A stretch of DNA of 64,000 bases from an uncultured Bacteroidales bacterium. Its GTDB lineage: Bacteria; Bacteroidota; Bacteroidia; Bacteroidales; UBA932. Position numbers and translations under genes: made by a program. Numbering within the stretch: the stretch's first letter is position 1; the number at the start of each line of letters is the position of its first letter. Positions 45,544 through 53,573 of the stretch are shown piece by piece. The notes beneath the pieces are model-generated. The model searched no databases. It had not been told where the DNA came from and was given only the letters and a program-made list of their open reading frames with translations. The DNA lies in contig CAKULN010000007.1 in NCBI GenBank assembly GCA_934667175.1, positions 23,705 through 87,704 of the forward strand, read 5' to 3'.

Positions 45544-45603
45544 TTTGAATATTTCGGAAAAAATGCCTATCTTTGCGACCCCTATGTTGTGTAGGGATCG
45601 CAA
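45544..45603 (+). promoter_or_regulatory. rplM promoter with overlapping palindrome
   Basis: TTTG (45544-45547), a 20-bp spacer and TATCTTTG (45568-45575) form a canonical promoter. An inverted repeat, TTGCGACCCCTA (45573-45584) with TAGGGATCGCAA (45592-45603), spans the -7 end and the expected transcript start. It could be an operator or, once transcribed, a 5' hairpin. Confidence 0.7.
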
Positions 45604-45635
45604 TATTTTATGTTAAACCATTAAAGATCAAGACA

Positions 45636-46088
45636 GTGGACACACTTAGCTACAAAACAGTTTCTTTGAACAAGAATACTGTACAGAAAGAGTGGGTCGT
45701 TATCGATGCCACGGATCTGGCACTCGGACGTCTTGCCTCAAGGGTAGCTCTTGTCCTCCGCGGCAAGAACAAGCCTGGATTTACCCCTCACGTTGACTGC
45801 GGTGACAACGTCATCGTCATCAACGCCGAGAAGGTTATCCTCAAGGGCAGCAAGATGACTGATCGTGTTTACGTTCGCTACACCGGTTATCCGGGCGGAC
45901 AGCGTTTCACGACTCCGAAGGAGATCCTCGCGAAGAGACCTGCTGAACTCGTAAGGAGAGCAGTGAAGGGTATGCTCCCTAAGACACGCCTTGGTGACAA
46001 GATCATCAACAACCTGCACGTTTACGCAGGCCCTGAGCATCCTCACCAGGCACAGAACCCTAGAGAAATTAAGTTGAACGAAATCTAA
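45636..46088 (+). CDS. rplM: 50S ribosomal protein L13
   Basis: Large-subunit ribosomal protein, 150 residues. The GTG at 45636 is chosen ([16 protein letters not shown]) because it matches the usual Bacteroidetes start MDTLSYKT; an in-frame TTG at 45573 lies within the -7 box. Hallmarks are [16 protein letters not shown], the [20 protein letters not shown] segment, [13 protein letters not shown] and [12 protein letters not shown]. It is followed eight bases later by rpsI, the conserved pair. It lacks the GAATAT motif. Confidence 0.97.
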   Translation: MDTLSYKTVSLNKNTVQKEWVVIDATDLALGRLASRVALVLRGKNKPGFTPHVDCGDNVIVINAEKVILKGSKMTDRVYVRYTGYPGGQRFTTPKEILAKRPAELVRRAVKGMLPKTRLGDKIINNLHVYAGPEHPHQAQNPREIKLNEI

Positions 46089-46096
46089 CAGAGCAA

Positions 46097-46486
46097 ATGG
46101 AACAGAAAAACGCCCTTGGAAGACGTAAATCAGCCGTAGCTCGTGTTTATCTCGCGGCCGGACAAGGTAATGTCACAATCAACGGACGCAGTGTTGAGGA
46201 GTACTTCAAGACTGACGCTCTCCGTTACATCGTGAACCAGCCTTTCGCGGTTACGAAGACAGAAGGTCAGTTTGACGTAAAGGTTAACGTTGTCGGTGGA
46301 GGCACAAAAGGCCAGGCCGAAGCGATCAGACTCGGAATATCCCGCGCTCTCAGCGATCTGGATAGAGAGGCTTACCGCTCTGCCCTCAAGGCCGAAGGCT
46401 TCCTGACACGTGACTCCCGCGAAGTCGAGAGGAAGAAACCTGGTCAGCCTGGCGCACGTGCACGCTTCCAGTTCAGCAAGCGTTAG
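46097..46486 (+). CDS. rpsI: 30S ribosomal protein S9
   Basis: Small-subunit ribosomal protein of 129 residues with the typical [15 protein letters not shown] start, the [19 protein letters not shown] core and the conserved C-terminal tail [10 protein letters not shown], whose last Arg reaches the tRNA in the P site. Second gene of the rplM-rpsI unit. Confidence 0.97.
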   Translation: MEQKNALGRRKSAVARVYLAAGQGNVTINGRSVEEYFKTDALRYIVNQPFAVTKTEGQFDVKVNVVGGGTKGQAEAIRLGISRALSDLDREAYRSALKAEGFLTRDSREVERKKPGQPGARARFQFSKR

Positions 46487-46723
46487 TCTTGCCTGGATAA
46501 CGAAGCGGCATAAGCTGGTTTATGAAAAAGCACAGTCCGGTGCTTCAAATCCCGCGGACTTTTCGCTGGATGAGAATCCGATGAACACTACCGGGGATTG
46601 CCGGGACTGCGGAAAATCTCAGAGACTGGTCAAGAACCACTGCTCCGGGATTGAAGAAAAGAGCCTTCAGGCTGTCGGCAAAAGGTCTGAAGGAAAGTTT
46701 AAACAAAAAACAAGAATTTTAAA
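46487..46723 (+). other. 237-bp rpsI-rpsB spacer, possible leader
   Basis: No gene is convincing here. The sequence has several small inverted repeats, for example CTTCAG/CTGAAG (46666-46694) and ACCGG/CCGGG near 46590-46605. Its length and position before rpsB suggest a regulatory mRNA leader for S2, but I do not recognise a known one. Confidence 0.35.
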
Positions 46724-47578
46724 ATGCCACGCACAAATTTCCAAGAACTTCTTGATGCAGGTGTACATTTCGGACATCTGGCCAGGAAATGGAACCCTAA
46801 GATGGCTCCATACATCTTTGACCAGAAGAACGGGATCCACATCATCGACCTGCACAAGACCATCGTCAAGATAGACGAGGCTGCTGACGCAATGAAAGAG
46901 CTTGCGCGTTCAGGTCGCAAGATTCTCTTCGTAGCCACAAAGAAACAGGCTAAGGAGATCGTTGCAGAAAAGGCTACGGCAGTCAATATGCCATCGATAA
47001 CCGAGCGCTGGGCTGGTGGTATGCTTACCAACTTCCCGACAATCCGCAAGGCTATCAAGAAGATGAACACCATCGACAAGATGAAGGAGGACGGTACGTT
47101 CGACAAGCTCGCCAAGAGAGAGCGTCTGCAGATCAACCGTCAGAGAGAGAAACTTGAGAAGAACCTTGGTTCCATCAAGGACATGAGCCGTCTCCCGTCA
47201 GCGCTTTTCGTGGTTGACGTACAGAAGGAGGCCAACGCCGTCAAGGAGGCCAACCGTCTCAACATCCCGGTATTCGCATTGGTTGACACTTGTTGCGATC
47301 CTACCCCGATTGATTATGTGATACCGGCTAACGACGACGCCACGAAGTCGATCGAGACCATCCTCAACGTCCTTTGCGGCGCGATTCAGGAAGGCCTCAA
47401 CGAGAGAAAGCTCGAAAAGGAGAAAGAGGCTAATGAGGAGGCTGCCGAAGGAGATGCTCTCGCAAATCCGACAGGCAAGAAACTCCGCGCACGCAAGAGC
47501 GCCAAGCCAGTTGACGTGGAGGCTGAGGCCGCTCCGGCCACAGAAGCCCCAAAGGCAGAGGAACCAAAGGCTGAATAA
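46724..47578 (+). CDS. rpsB: 30S ribosomal protein S2
   Basis: Small-subunit protein of 284 residues. It begins MPRTNFQELLDAGVHFGHLA and contains KWNPKMAPYIF, NGIHIIDLHKT, the WAGGMLTNFPTIRKAI motif and VDTCCDPTPIDYVIPANDDA. A charged, Ala/Glu-rich tail beyond about 235, ending in repeats of AP-KAE, exceeds the E. coli length but is usual in Bacteroidetes. tsf follows 17 bp later. Confidence 0.97.
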   Translation: MPRTNFQELLDAGVHFGHLARKWNPKMAPYIFDQKNGIHIIDLHKTIVKIDEAADAMKELARSGRKILFVATKKQAKEIVAEKATAVNMPSITERWAGGMLTNFPTIRKAIKKMNTIDKMKEDGTFDKLAKRERLQINRQREKLEKNLGSIKDMSRLPSALFVVDVQKEANAVKEANRLNIPVFALVDTCCDPTPIDYVIPANDDATKSIETILNVLCGAIQEGLNERKLEKEKEANEEAAEGDALANPTGKKLRARKSAKPVDVEAEAAPATEAPKAEEPKAE

Positions 47579-47595
47579 TTTAAACAGAACGAGTT

Positions 47596-48588
47596 ATGGC
47601 AATTACAGCACAAGACGTAATGAAGTTGCGTAAGATGACTTCAGCCGGAATGATGGACTGCAAGAAGGCTCTCGCCGAGGCTGAGGGTGACTTTGAGAAG
47701 GCTGTCAACATTATCCGTGAGAAAGGCAAACTCGTCGCCGCCAAGCGTGCGGACCGCGAGACCTCAGAGGGTGCGGTTCTCGTTCGTATCAACGGCGACA
47801 AGGGTGTGATCGTGTGCCTTGGCTGCGAGACCGACTTTGTTTCGGCCACACCTGATTTCAAGGCTCTCGCCGCCGAGATCGCTGATGCCGCCATCGCTTC
47901 CTTCCCTGCCGACATCGAAGGCTTGAAGGCAAGCAAGTGCTCTAACGGTCACACGGTTGAGGAGGAGATCTCCGCACAGACCGGAAAGACCGGTGAGAAG
48001 CACGTTCTCGCTTACTATGCCGCCCTTGAGGCTCCGTTCATTGGTGACTATGTTCACTTCAACGGAAAGCTCGGTGCCATCGTCGCATTCAATAAGGAGA
48101 TTCCAGCAGAGCTTGGCAAGGCTGTCGCCCAGCAGGTTACGGCCATGAATCCTGTTTCTGTCTCAGCCGCTGACTGCCCTGCGGAAGTGGTTGAGAAAGA
48201 GCGTGAGCTCGCCATCCAGAAGACAAAGGACGAGATGGTTCAGAAGGCTGTCGAGGCCGCTCTCAAGAAAGTCGGCATCAACCCAGCTCATGTTGACAGC
48301 GAGGACCACATCGAGTCCAACACCGCCAAAGGTTGGATCACTCCTGAGCAGGCTGAGCAGGCTCGTGAGATCATCAAGACTGTCTCTGCCGAGAAGGCCG
48401 CTTCTCTCCCGGAGCAGATGATCCAGAACATTGCCAATGGTCGAATCCAGAAGTTCTTCAAGGAGTCTACCCTTGAGGAGCAGGAGTTCGTACAGTCTGA
48501 TGACAAGAAGACTGTCGCGGAGTACATCAAGTCTGTTGATCCTGAGGCTAAAGTGGTCGCTTTCAAGAGATTCTCTCTCAGCGACTAA
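47596..48588 (+). CDS. tsf: Elongation factor Ts
   Basis: Nucleotide exchange factor for EF-Tu, 330 residues. The N-terminal UBA-like domain reads TAQDVMKLRKMTSAGMMDCK, followed by the exchange motif VCLGCETDFVSATPDF and two core repeats (GKTGEKHVLAYYAALEAPFI). The C-terminal region PEQMIQNIANGRIQKFFKES binds EF-Tu. It ends just before a strong terminator. Like rpsB it contains no GAATAT site. Confidence 0.97.
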   Translation: MAITAQDVMKLRKMTSAGMMDCKKALAEAEGDFEKAVNIIREKGKLVAAKRADRETSEGAVLVRINGDKGVIVCLGCETDFVSATPDFKALAAEIADAAIASFPADIEGLKASKCSNGHTVEEEISAQTGKTGEKHVLAYYAALEAPFIGDYVHFNGKLGAIVAFNKEIPAELGKAVAQQVTAMNPVSVSAADCPAEVVEKERELAIQKTKDEMVQKAVEAALKKVGINPAHVDSEDHIESNTAKGWITPEQAEQAREIIKTVSAEKAASLPEQMIQNIANGRIQKFFKESTLEEQEFVQSDDKKTVAEYIKSVDPEAKVVAFKRFSLSD

Positions 48589-48609
48589 TTGTCGGTTCAA
48601 AAGATAGTA

Positions 48610-48639
48610 AAGGCTGGCCGGTCGGTCAGCCTTTTTTTA
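48610..48639 (+). terminator. Terminator of rpsB-tsf
   Basis: AAGGCTG (48610-48616) pairs with CAGCCTT (48627-48633), followed by a T run to 48638. The T run directly abuts the -7 box of cutC. Confidence 0.9.
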
Positions 48640-48648
48640 TAACTTTGC
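48640..48648 (+). promoter_or_regulatory. -7 box of cutC
   Basis: TAACTTTGC followed by ATC and the cutC ATG, so the message should be leaderless. The -33 position falls inside the upstream terminator stem and has no TTTG. Confidence 0.5.
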
Positions 48649-48651
48649 ATC

Positions 48652-49323
48652 ATGGAAAGCAAACGATTTCTGGAGTGCTGCTGCACAGACGCGGCGGAGG
48701 CGGTCGAAGCCATGAGCGGCGGGGCGGAGAGAATTGAACTCTGCGAAGACTTGCCTTGTGGGGGAGTGACCCCGAGCCGAAGCAACATTGAATCGGCCTT
48801 AAAGGCGGTGAATATACCCGTGAACGTGCTTGTAAGAGCCCGTGGCGGAGATTTCGTTTACAATGCCGATGAGATCGAGACCATGGTGAAGTCTGTCAGG
48901 ATGTGCCGGGAGTTGGGTGCCAACGGGGTTGTGGTCGGAGCCTTGAGGATGGACGGAAGCGTTGACATGGCAACGGTCAGGAAGTTGATGGCTGAGGCTG
49001 AAGGGCTTCATGTCACTTTCCACCGTGCCTTTGACGAGTGTGCGGATCCGTTCAAGGCCTTGGAGGACATTATCACGCTGGGGTGCGACAGGCTTTTGAC
49101 CGCGGGGCACGCCTCGAATGTCAACGATGGCGAGACGATGCTCAAGGATTTGAACGACAGGGCCTCGGGGCGGATTATTATCCTTGCCGGTTCGGGTGTC
49201 CGGCCGACCAACATTGCCCTTCTGGAGAAGGCAACAGGAATCTCGGAGTTCCATTCATCATCCCACGGGCCAGACGGCAGAACTTCATCTGATGTTGTGT
49301 CCGCCATGATTCGCAGGTGCTGA
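48652..49323 (+). CDS. cutC: CutC family protein
   Basis: TIM-barrel protein of 223 residues named for copper homeostasis; the enzymatic role is not settled. Family motifs: LECCCTDAAEA, GAERIELCEDLPCGGVTPS (about 24-42), VNVLVRARGGDFVY, VVVGALRMDGSVD, LHVTFHRAFDECADP and IILAGSGVRPTN. The C-terminal FHSSSHGP holds conserved His residues. Length is slightly shorter than the E. coli protein but typical of Bacteroidetes. Single-gene unit between tsf and REP repeats. Confidence 0.93.
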   Translation: MESKRFLECCCTDAAEAVEAMSGGAERIELCEDLPCGGVTPSRSNIESALKAVNIPVNVLVRARGGDFVYNADEIETMVKSVRMCRELGANGVVVGALRMDGSVDMATVRKLMAEAEGLHVTFHRAFDECADPFKALEDIITLGCDRLLTAGHASNVNDGETMLKDLNDRASGRIIILAGSGVRPTNIALLEKATGISEFHSSSHGPDGRTSSDVVSAMIRRC

Positions 49324-49326
49324 TGG

Positions 49327-49478
49327 CGCTTCGACAAGCTCAGCGACCATTCCCTCGCCGCCTAAGAATATGTGGGAGAGGTCATGGTCCGGTCACTGAG
49401 CACCATAAACAGGTCACTGAGCACCATAAACAGGTCACTGAGCGCCATAATCCGGTCACTGAGCTTGTCGAAGTGACC
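49327..49478. repeat. REP-type repeats with a 21-bp tandem array
   Basis: It opens with CTTCGACAAGCTCAGCGACC, then from 49391 has three 21-bp tandem units (GGTCACTGAGCACCATAAAC and a variant), and ends in the complete palindrome GGTCACTGAGCTTGTCGAAG-TGACC. The tandem units look like the left half of the REP palindrome amplified by slippage. Confidence 0.85.
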
Positions 49479-49497
49479 GTCATCACAAAAATATCAA

Positions 49498-50082
49498 ATG
49501 AATATGTCAAACCATCAAACAGAAAATCATCCCTGTGAAGTCTCGTTGTGGCGGATCTTCCTGGTCTTCGCCAAATTGGGAGCCTTCACCATCGGAGGAG
49601 GGTACGCCATGATCCCTCTGATCCGGGACGAAATGGTCAAAAGAAATTGGATGACCGACGAGGAACTGCCGGACATCATCGCGATGGCCCAGTCCGCACC
49701 CGGAGTGCTTGCTGTGAATATGTCCATATTCGTCGGCCATAAGCTTCACGGAGTGAAAGGCAGTGTCATAGCGACCCTCGGATCTGTGCTCCCTTCGTTC
49801 ATCACCATCCTCCTCATTGCCATGATATTCACGAATTTCAGAGATAATCCCATCGTTGAAAGAATATTCAAAGGCATACGCCCTGTTGTGGTGTCCCTGA
49901 TCGCCGTGCCGATGATCAACATGGCCCGGAAGAACAACAAGACCTGGTGGGCCTGGGCGATCTCCATCGTGACGCTTTTTCTGGTCGCGTTCCTCAACTT
50001 CTCGCCGATTTACATCCTGCTTGTCCTGATTGTCGTGTCGGCAAGTGTCGCAGTCATCAAAAACAAAAAGGAGGCTGAATAA
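49498..50082 (+). CDS. chrA: Chromate-transporter family protein, first half
   Basis: Single-domain CHR protein of 194 residues; two such proteins together form the transporter. The signature FAKLGAFTIGGGYAMIPLI (about 25-43), the DIIAMAQSAPGVLAVNMSIF segment and a set of five or six membrane helices are clear. The actual substrate may be chromate, sulfate or another anion. The start could be 49498 or the second ATG at 49504. The stop codon overlaps the start of the partner gene by one base (TAATG), so the two are co-translated. Confidence 0.88.
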   Translation: MNMSNHQTENHPCEVSLWRIFLVFAKLGAFTIGGGYAMIPLIRDEMVKRNWMTDEELPDIIAMAQSAPGVLAVNMSIFVGHKLHGVKGSVIATLGSVLPSFITILLIAMIFTNFRDNPIVERIFKGIRPVVVSLIAVPMINMARKNNKTWWAWAISIVTLFLVAFLNFSPIYILLVLIVVSASVAVIKNKKEAE

Positions 50083-50684
50083 TGACTGAACTTACTCTTA
50101 TCCTCCAGCTTTTCTGGGTGTTCTTTGTCATCGGGCTCTTCACGTTCGGTGGCGGCTACGCCATGCTTTCCTTTATCCAGACTCAGGTTGTCGTGGCCCA
50201 TGGGTGGCTCTCTGAAAGTGCCTTCACCGACATCGTGGCCATCTCTCAGATGACCCCTGGCCCAGTCGGAATCAACTGCGCCACCTACGTCGGCTATGAG
50301 GTCCTGCATCAGGCCGGCGCGAGCCATCTGGTCGGAATCATCGGTTCGCTGTCGGCGACATTTGCCGTGATCCTGCCGTCCTTCATGATCGTTCTGGCTA
50401 TCGTTAAGTTTTACACTAAGTTCAAGAACAGCAAGGTTTTCGCCAGTGTCCTCGGTAGCCTTCGCCCGGCCGTGGTCGGACTGATCGGAGCGGCGGCCTT
50501 GATCCTGATGTTCACGGTTGAGTGGGACGGACTCACGCCTCAAATCAGCGTGGTCAAGGAAAACTTCCCTGACTGGATCAGCTGGGCCTTGTTCGCCGCG
50601 GCGGTCATCGCGTCGATGGTCTTTAAGGTCGGCCCGATCAAAATCATAGTGGCCGGGGGATTTCTTGGGCTTCTTTTGTACTGA
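50082..50684 (+). CDS. chrA: Chromate-transporter family protein, second half
   Basis: Partner CHR protein of 200 residues with the corresponding signature FFVIGLFTFGGGYAMLSFIQ and DIVAISQMTPGPVGINCATY. Five to six membrane helices. It overlaps the first half by one base. Paired short CHR proteins face opposite ways in the membrane and function together in characterised bacteria. No regulator gene is adjacent. Confidence 0.88.
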   Translation: MTELTLILQLFWVFFVIGLFTFGGGYAMLSFIQTQVVVAHGWLSESAFTDIVAISQMTPGPVGINCATYVGYEVLHQAGASHLVGIIGSLSATFAVILPSFMIVLAIVKFYTKFKNSKVFASVLGSLRPAVVGLIGAAALILMFTVEWDGLTPQISVVKENFPDWISWALFAAAVIASMVFKVGPIKIIVAGGFLGLLLY

Positions 50685-50751
50685 TAACCGAAAGAATTTA
50701 GTATATTTATAGCCTTTGACGACACATGATGCAACATTAAAATATTCATAA

Positions 50752-52401
50752 ATGAAAAAGATTATTTTTATTCTTTCCGCCATGCTTCTTTTCGCGCCTT
50801 TTCATACTAAGGCCAAAGAGGCTGAGACTGTGATCAATGTCATTCCGTATCCTCAAAGTGTTGAGATAGGCAAGGGGACGTTCAAGGGTGCCGGCGCGAA
50901 TTTCAACTGTGACCAGTCGATTGATGCAAAGAGCCAGACTCTCATCAAGGAGCTTGCCGACAAGATGACATTCATAAGTGGCAGGATAAGCTCTTACGCC
51001 ACGCCTTTGGGCCTTGGAAAAGACTGCGGCAAAGTCAAAGGGTTCATATTTCTTAAGGACTCCACTCTTGCCGATGAGGAATATTCCATCTCCGTCACCA
51101 AGGCTAACTGCACAGTACGGGCTTCCTCGTACAACGGCTTCCTTTATGCCATCCAGACCCTGAAGCAGTTGACAAGTGTCAGCATATTCGGAGAGAATCC
51201 TGATCCTGCCGAGAAGTTCCTCTTCCCTTGCGTCCGGATTCAGGACAGGCCGCGCTTCGGCTACAGGGGAATGCATCTTGACTGCTCAAGGCATTTCTTC
51301 TCGGTCGAGGAAGTCAAGAGATACCTTGACATAATGGCTCTTTACAAGCTCAACCGTTTCCATTGGCATTTGACCGATGATCAGGGTTGGCGTGCCGAGA
51401 TCAGGAAATATCCTAAGCTGACTGAGGTCGGCGCCTTCAGGAACGGAACCGTAATCAAGAAAGACTGGGACAGCAACGACGGCATCCGCTACGGTGGCTA
51501 TTACACTCAGGAGCAGATGAAGGACATCGTCGCCCATGCGGCGAAACTCGGGATAGCCGTCATCCCTGAGATTGACCTTCCGGGACACATGATGGGAGCC
51601 CTGGCAGGTTATCCTGAACTCGGCTGTACCGGAGGCCCTTACGAAGTCTGGACCAGATGGGGAGTCTCCGAGCAGGTCCTTTGCCCCGGCAAGGAAGGAA
51701 TGTTCACCTTCCTTGAGGATGTGTTCACCGAGTTGATGGACATCTTCCCTTCTGAATATATCCATATCGGCGGGGACGAGTGCCCGAAGTCGGAATGGGA
51801 AAAGTGCCCGGCCTGTCAGGCCAGGATCAAGGAACTGGGCATCAAGGCGGATGGTCAGCACACTGCCGAGCAGTTCCTCCAGAGCTATGTCACCTCCCGT
51901 GTCCAGAAGTTTCTGGGCGATTACGGCCGAAAGATCATCGGCTGGGATGAAATCCTTGAGGGGGAACTCGGCGAGGGTGCGACCGTCATGTCATGGAGAG
52001 GGACGAGTGGCGGCGTAAAGGCATCCTCTATGGGTTTTGACGTGATCATGACCCCTAACACTTACTGCTACTTTGACTACTATCAGTCTCAGGATCCGGA
52101 CAAAGAGCCTTTTGGCATCGGTGGAGACCTCCCTTGGGAGAAAGTTTACGGCTACGAGCCTCTTGAGGGCTTGGATGCGGATCAACAGAAGCACATCCTC
52201 GGAGTACAGGCCAATCTTTGGACTGAGTATGTCTTGACCCCGGAGCACTTGGAGTACATGCTTTTGCCAAGGATGTCCGCTCTTAGCGAGGTCCAATGGT
52301 GTAAGCCGGAGAACAAGAACCCGGAAAGGTTCAAAACTGCCATGGAGGCTGAATCATTCAAGATTTTTGACATCTTGGGGTACAATTACCGAAAGTTCTA
52401 A
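50752..52401 (+). CDS. GH20 beta-N-acetylhexosaminidase
   Basis: Exo-acting hexosaminidase of 549 residues that releases terminal GlcNAc or GalNAc, for example from host glycans or chitobiose. A signal peptide (1-22) leads to the N-terminal GH20b domain (about 27-155), then the catalytic barrel starting RFGYRGMHLDCSRHFFSVEE. The catalytic Asp-Glu pair lies in HIGGDECPKSEW near 338-349, and HWHLTDDQGWR and WDEILEGEL are also present. The length is normal; the larger C-terminal extensions seen in some GH20 enzymes are absent. Only six bases separate it from the cyclophilin gene downstream. Confidence 0.95.
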   Translation: MKKIIFILSAMLLFAPFHTKAKEAETVINVIPYPQSVEIGKGTFKGAGANFNCDQSIDAKSQTLIKELADKMTFISGRISSYATPLGLGKDCGKVKGFIFLKDSTLADEEYSISVTKANCTVRASSYNGFLYAIQTLKQLTSVSIFGENPDPAEKFLFPCVRIQDRPRFGYRGMHLDCSRHFFSVEEVKRYLDIMALYKLNRFHWHLTDDQGWRAEIRKYPKLTEVGAFRNGTVIKKDWDSNDGIRYGGYYTQEQMKDIVAHAAKLGIAVIPEIDLPGHMMGALAGYPELGCTGGPYEVWTRWGVSEQVLCPGKEGMFTFLEDVFTELMDIFPSEYIHIGGDECPKSEWEKCPACQARIKELGIKADGQHTAEQFLQSYVTSRVQKFLGDYGRKIIGWDEILEGELGEGATVMSWRGTSGGVKASSMGFDVIMTPNTYCYFDYYQSQDPDKEPFGIGGDLPWEKVYGYEPLEGLDADQQKHILGVQANLWTEYVLTPEHLEYMLLPRMSALSEVQWCKPENKNPERFKTAMEAESFKIFDILGYNYRKF

Positions 52402-52407
52402 TTTTTA

Positions 52408-53169
52408 ATGAATATGCGAAAGAATATTTTTGCCATTATTCTCTGCTTGGCAACATCCGCCTTTGTTTTTGGTTGTGGCAATGGAGCCAAGAAAGCGACG
52501 GCGGAGGCAGAGGCCGCGACAGAGAAAGCCCGCCAAGACTCAATCGCTGCCGCAGAGTTGGCCGCAAAAGAAAAAACAGCAATGGAAATTTTAGCTAATT
52601 TGCCGGAAGAACCGGTATTTGACATCGTGACGAATCTCGGCACGATCAAGGTGAAACTCTACAGCAAGACCCCGAAGCATCGCGAGAACTTCGCCAAACT
52701 GGCTTTGACCGGTTACTACGACAGCCTTCTCTTCCACAGGGTCATCAACGGTTTCATGATTCAGGGCGGTGACCCTTACACCCGTGACACTTCCGCCGCC
52801 GCTGTGGCGAAATACGGCCAGGGTGGTCCTGGTTACACAGTGCCGGCTGAGTTTGTCCCTGAATATACCCACAAGAAGGGCGCTCTCGCCGCCGCCCGCA
52901 GGGGTGACGTGGCGAACCCGATGAAAGAATCATCCGGTTCCCAGTTCTACATCGTGCAGGATGCCGGAGCATGCGCCCAGCTTGATGGCGCGTACACTGT
53001 CTTCGGAGAGACGGTCAGTGGTCTTGACATCATTGATAGAATCGCTCAGGTCGCGACCGACCAAAGGGACAAACCTTTGGTGGATGTCCGGATAAAGACC
53101 GTGAAGCTGGACGAGAGCTGTATGCCAAAGACTATGAGCGCTTCAGAAGAGGCCAAGAAAGCGGAGTAA
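52408..53169 (+). CDS. Cyclophilin-type peptidyl-prolyl isomerase lipoprotein
   Basis: Prolyl isomerase of 253 residues, probably periplasmic and membrane-anchored. Lipobox VFGC (Cys23), then an Ala/Glu-rich helical linker (25-65). The cyclophilin domain (about 68-235) has FHRVINGFMIQGGDP with the catalytic Arg, SGSQFYIVQDAGACAQLDGA and YTVFGETVSGLDIID. The conserved Trp that binds cyclosporin in the eukaryotic proteins is replaced. It follows the GH20 gene in one unit. Confidence 0.93.
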   Translation: MNMRKNIFAIILCLATSAFVFGCGNGAKKATAEAEAATEKARQDSIAAAELAAKEKTAMEILANLPEEPVFDIVTNLGTIKVKLYSKTPKHRENFAKLALTGYYDSLLFHRVINGFMIQGGDPYTRDTSAAAVAKYGQGGPGYTVPAEFVPEYTHKKGALAAARRGDVANPMKESSGSQFYIVQDAGACAQLDGAYTVFGETVSGLDIIDRIAQVATDQRDKPLVDVRIKTVKLDESCMPKTMSASEEAKKAE

Positions 53170-53269
53170 TCAGTTTGATTCTAACGTCGAATTATGGCTA
53201 AAAATGACTTATTTGCCTTTTGGGTCATAAATGCGGAAGTTTGGAACAAAAATAAAATATCCAATCTTG

Positions 53270-53297
53270 TTTGTTTTATAAAAAAACTATACCTTTG
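53270..53297 (+). promoter_or_regulatory. Promoter-like sequence in the ppiA downstream gap
   Basis: TACCTTTG at 53290-53297 is a full -7 match. Upstream are CTTG (53266-53269, 20-bp spacing) and TTTG (53270-53273, 16-bp spacing). No protein gene follows at a sensible distance. Confidence 0.5.
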
Positions 53298-53302
53298 CAA
53301 CG

Positions 53303-53380
53303 AATAGTTTTTTCATAGGTTAAGTTTTAGGTTAGAATTGCGAACGGGGTCTGCTGCGACAGCAAACCCCGTTCATCTTT
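53303..53380 (+). ncRNA. Candidate small RNA ending in a strong hairpin
   Basis: Transcription from the promoter at 53290 would give a short RNA. It has an AT-rich 5' part and a near-perfect hairpin at 53342-53374: GAACGGGGT-c-TGCTG pairs with CAGCA-a-ACCCCGTTC around a CGA loop. ATCTTTAATTT follows, a weak U tract. There is no credible reading frame. The stretch 53170-53265 upstream holds only a degenerate palindrome (53192-53234). Confidence 0.45.
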
Positions 53381-53502
53381 AATTTGTGTATGTCATTGAT
53401 GATTGGATTCTTGGACGTATTTTTACTTTACTTCTTTAACACAGGGTTTTGGACTTGGTCCATTTTTGCGTTTTCCCATTCATGCTATATGGTTAATACA
53501 CC

Positions 53503-53545
53503 GACAAGGCCGGATGCTGAGCTTGTCGAAGCATCCGGCCTTGTC
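53503..53545. terminator. Perfect 16-bp hairpin with a REP core in its loop
   Basis: GACAAGGCCGGATGCT (53503-53518) and AGCATCCGGCCTTGTC (53530-53545) pair without mismatch around GAGCTTGTCGA, the REP core. It lies 28 bp past the end of the minus-strand DUF4876 gene and probably terminates it. There is no U tract. Confidence 0.65.
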
Positions 53546-53573
53546 TTGGCATATTCGCGTATCAATTGGTCCT

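Noticed and set aside
53192..53234. Possible fourth copy of the regulon palindrome (TTATGGCTAAAAATG ... CTTTTGGGTCATAA)
   Set aside because: The arms match poorly and the next -7 box is about 55 bp away instead of 19.
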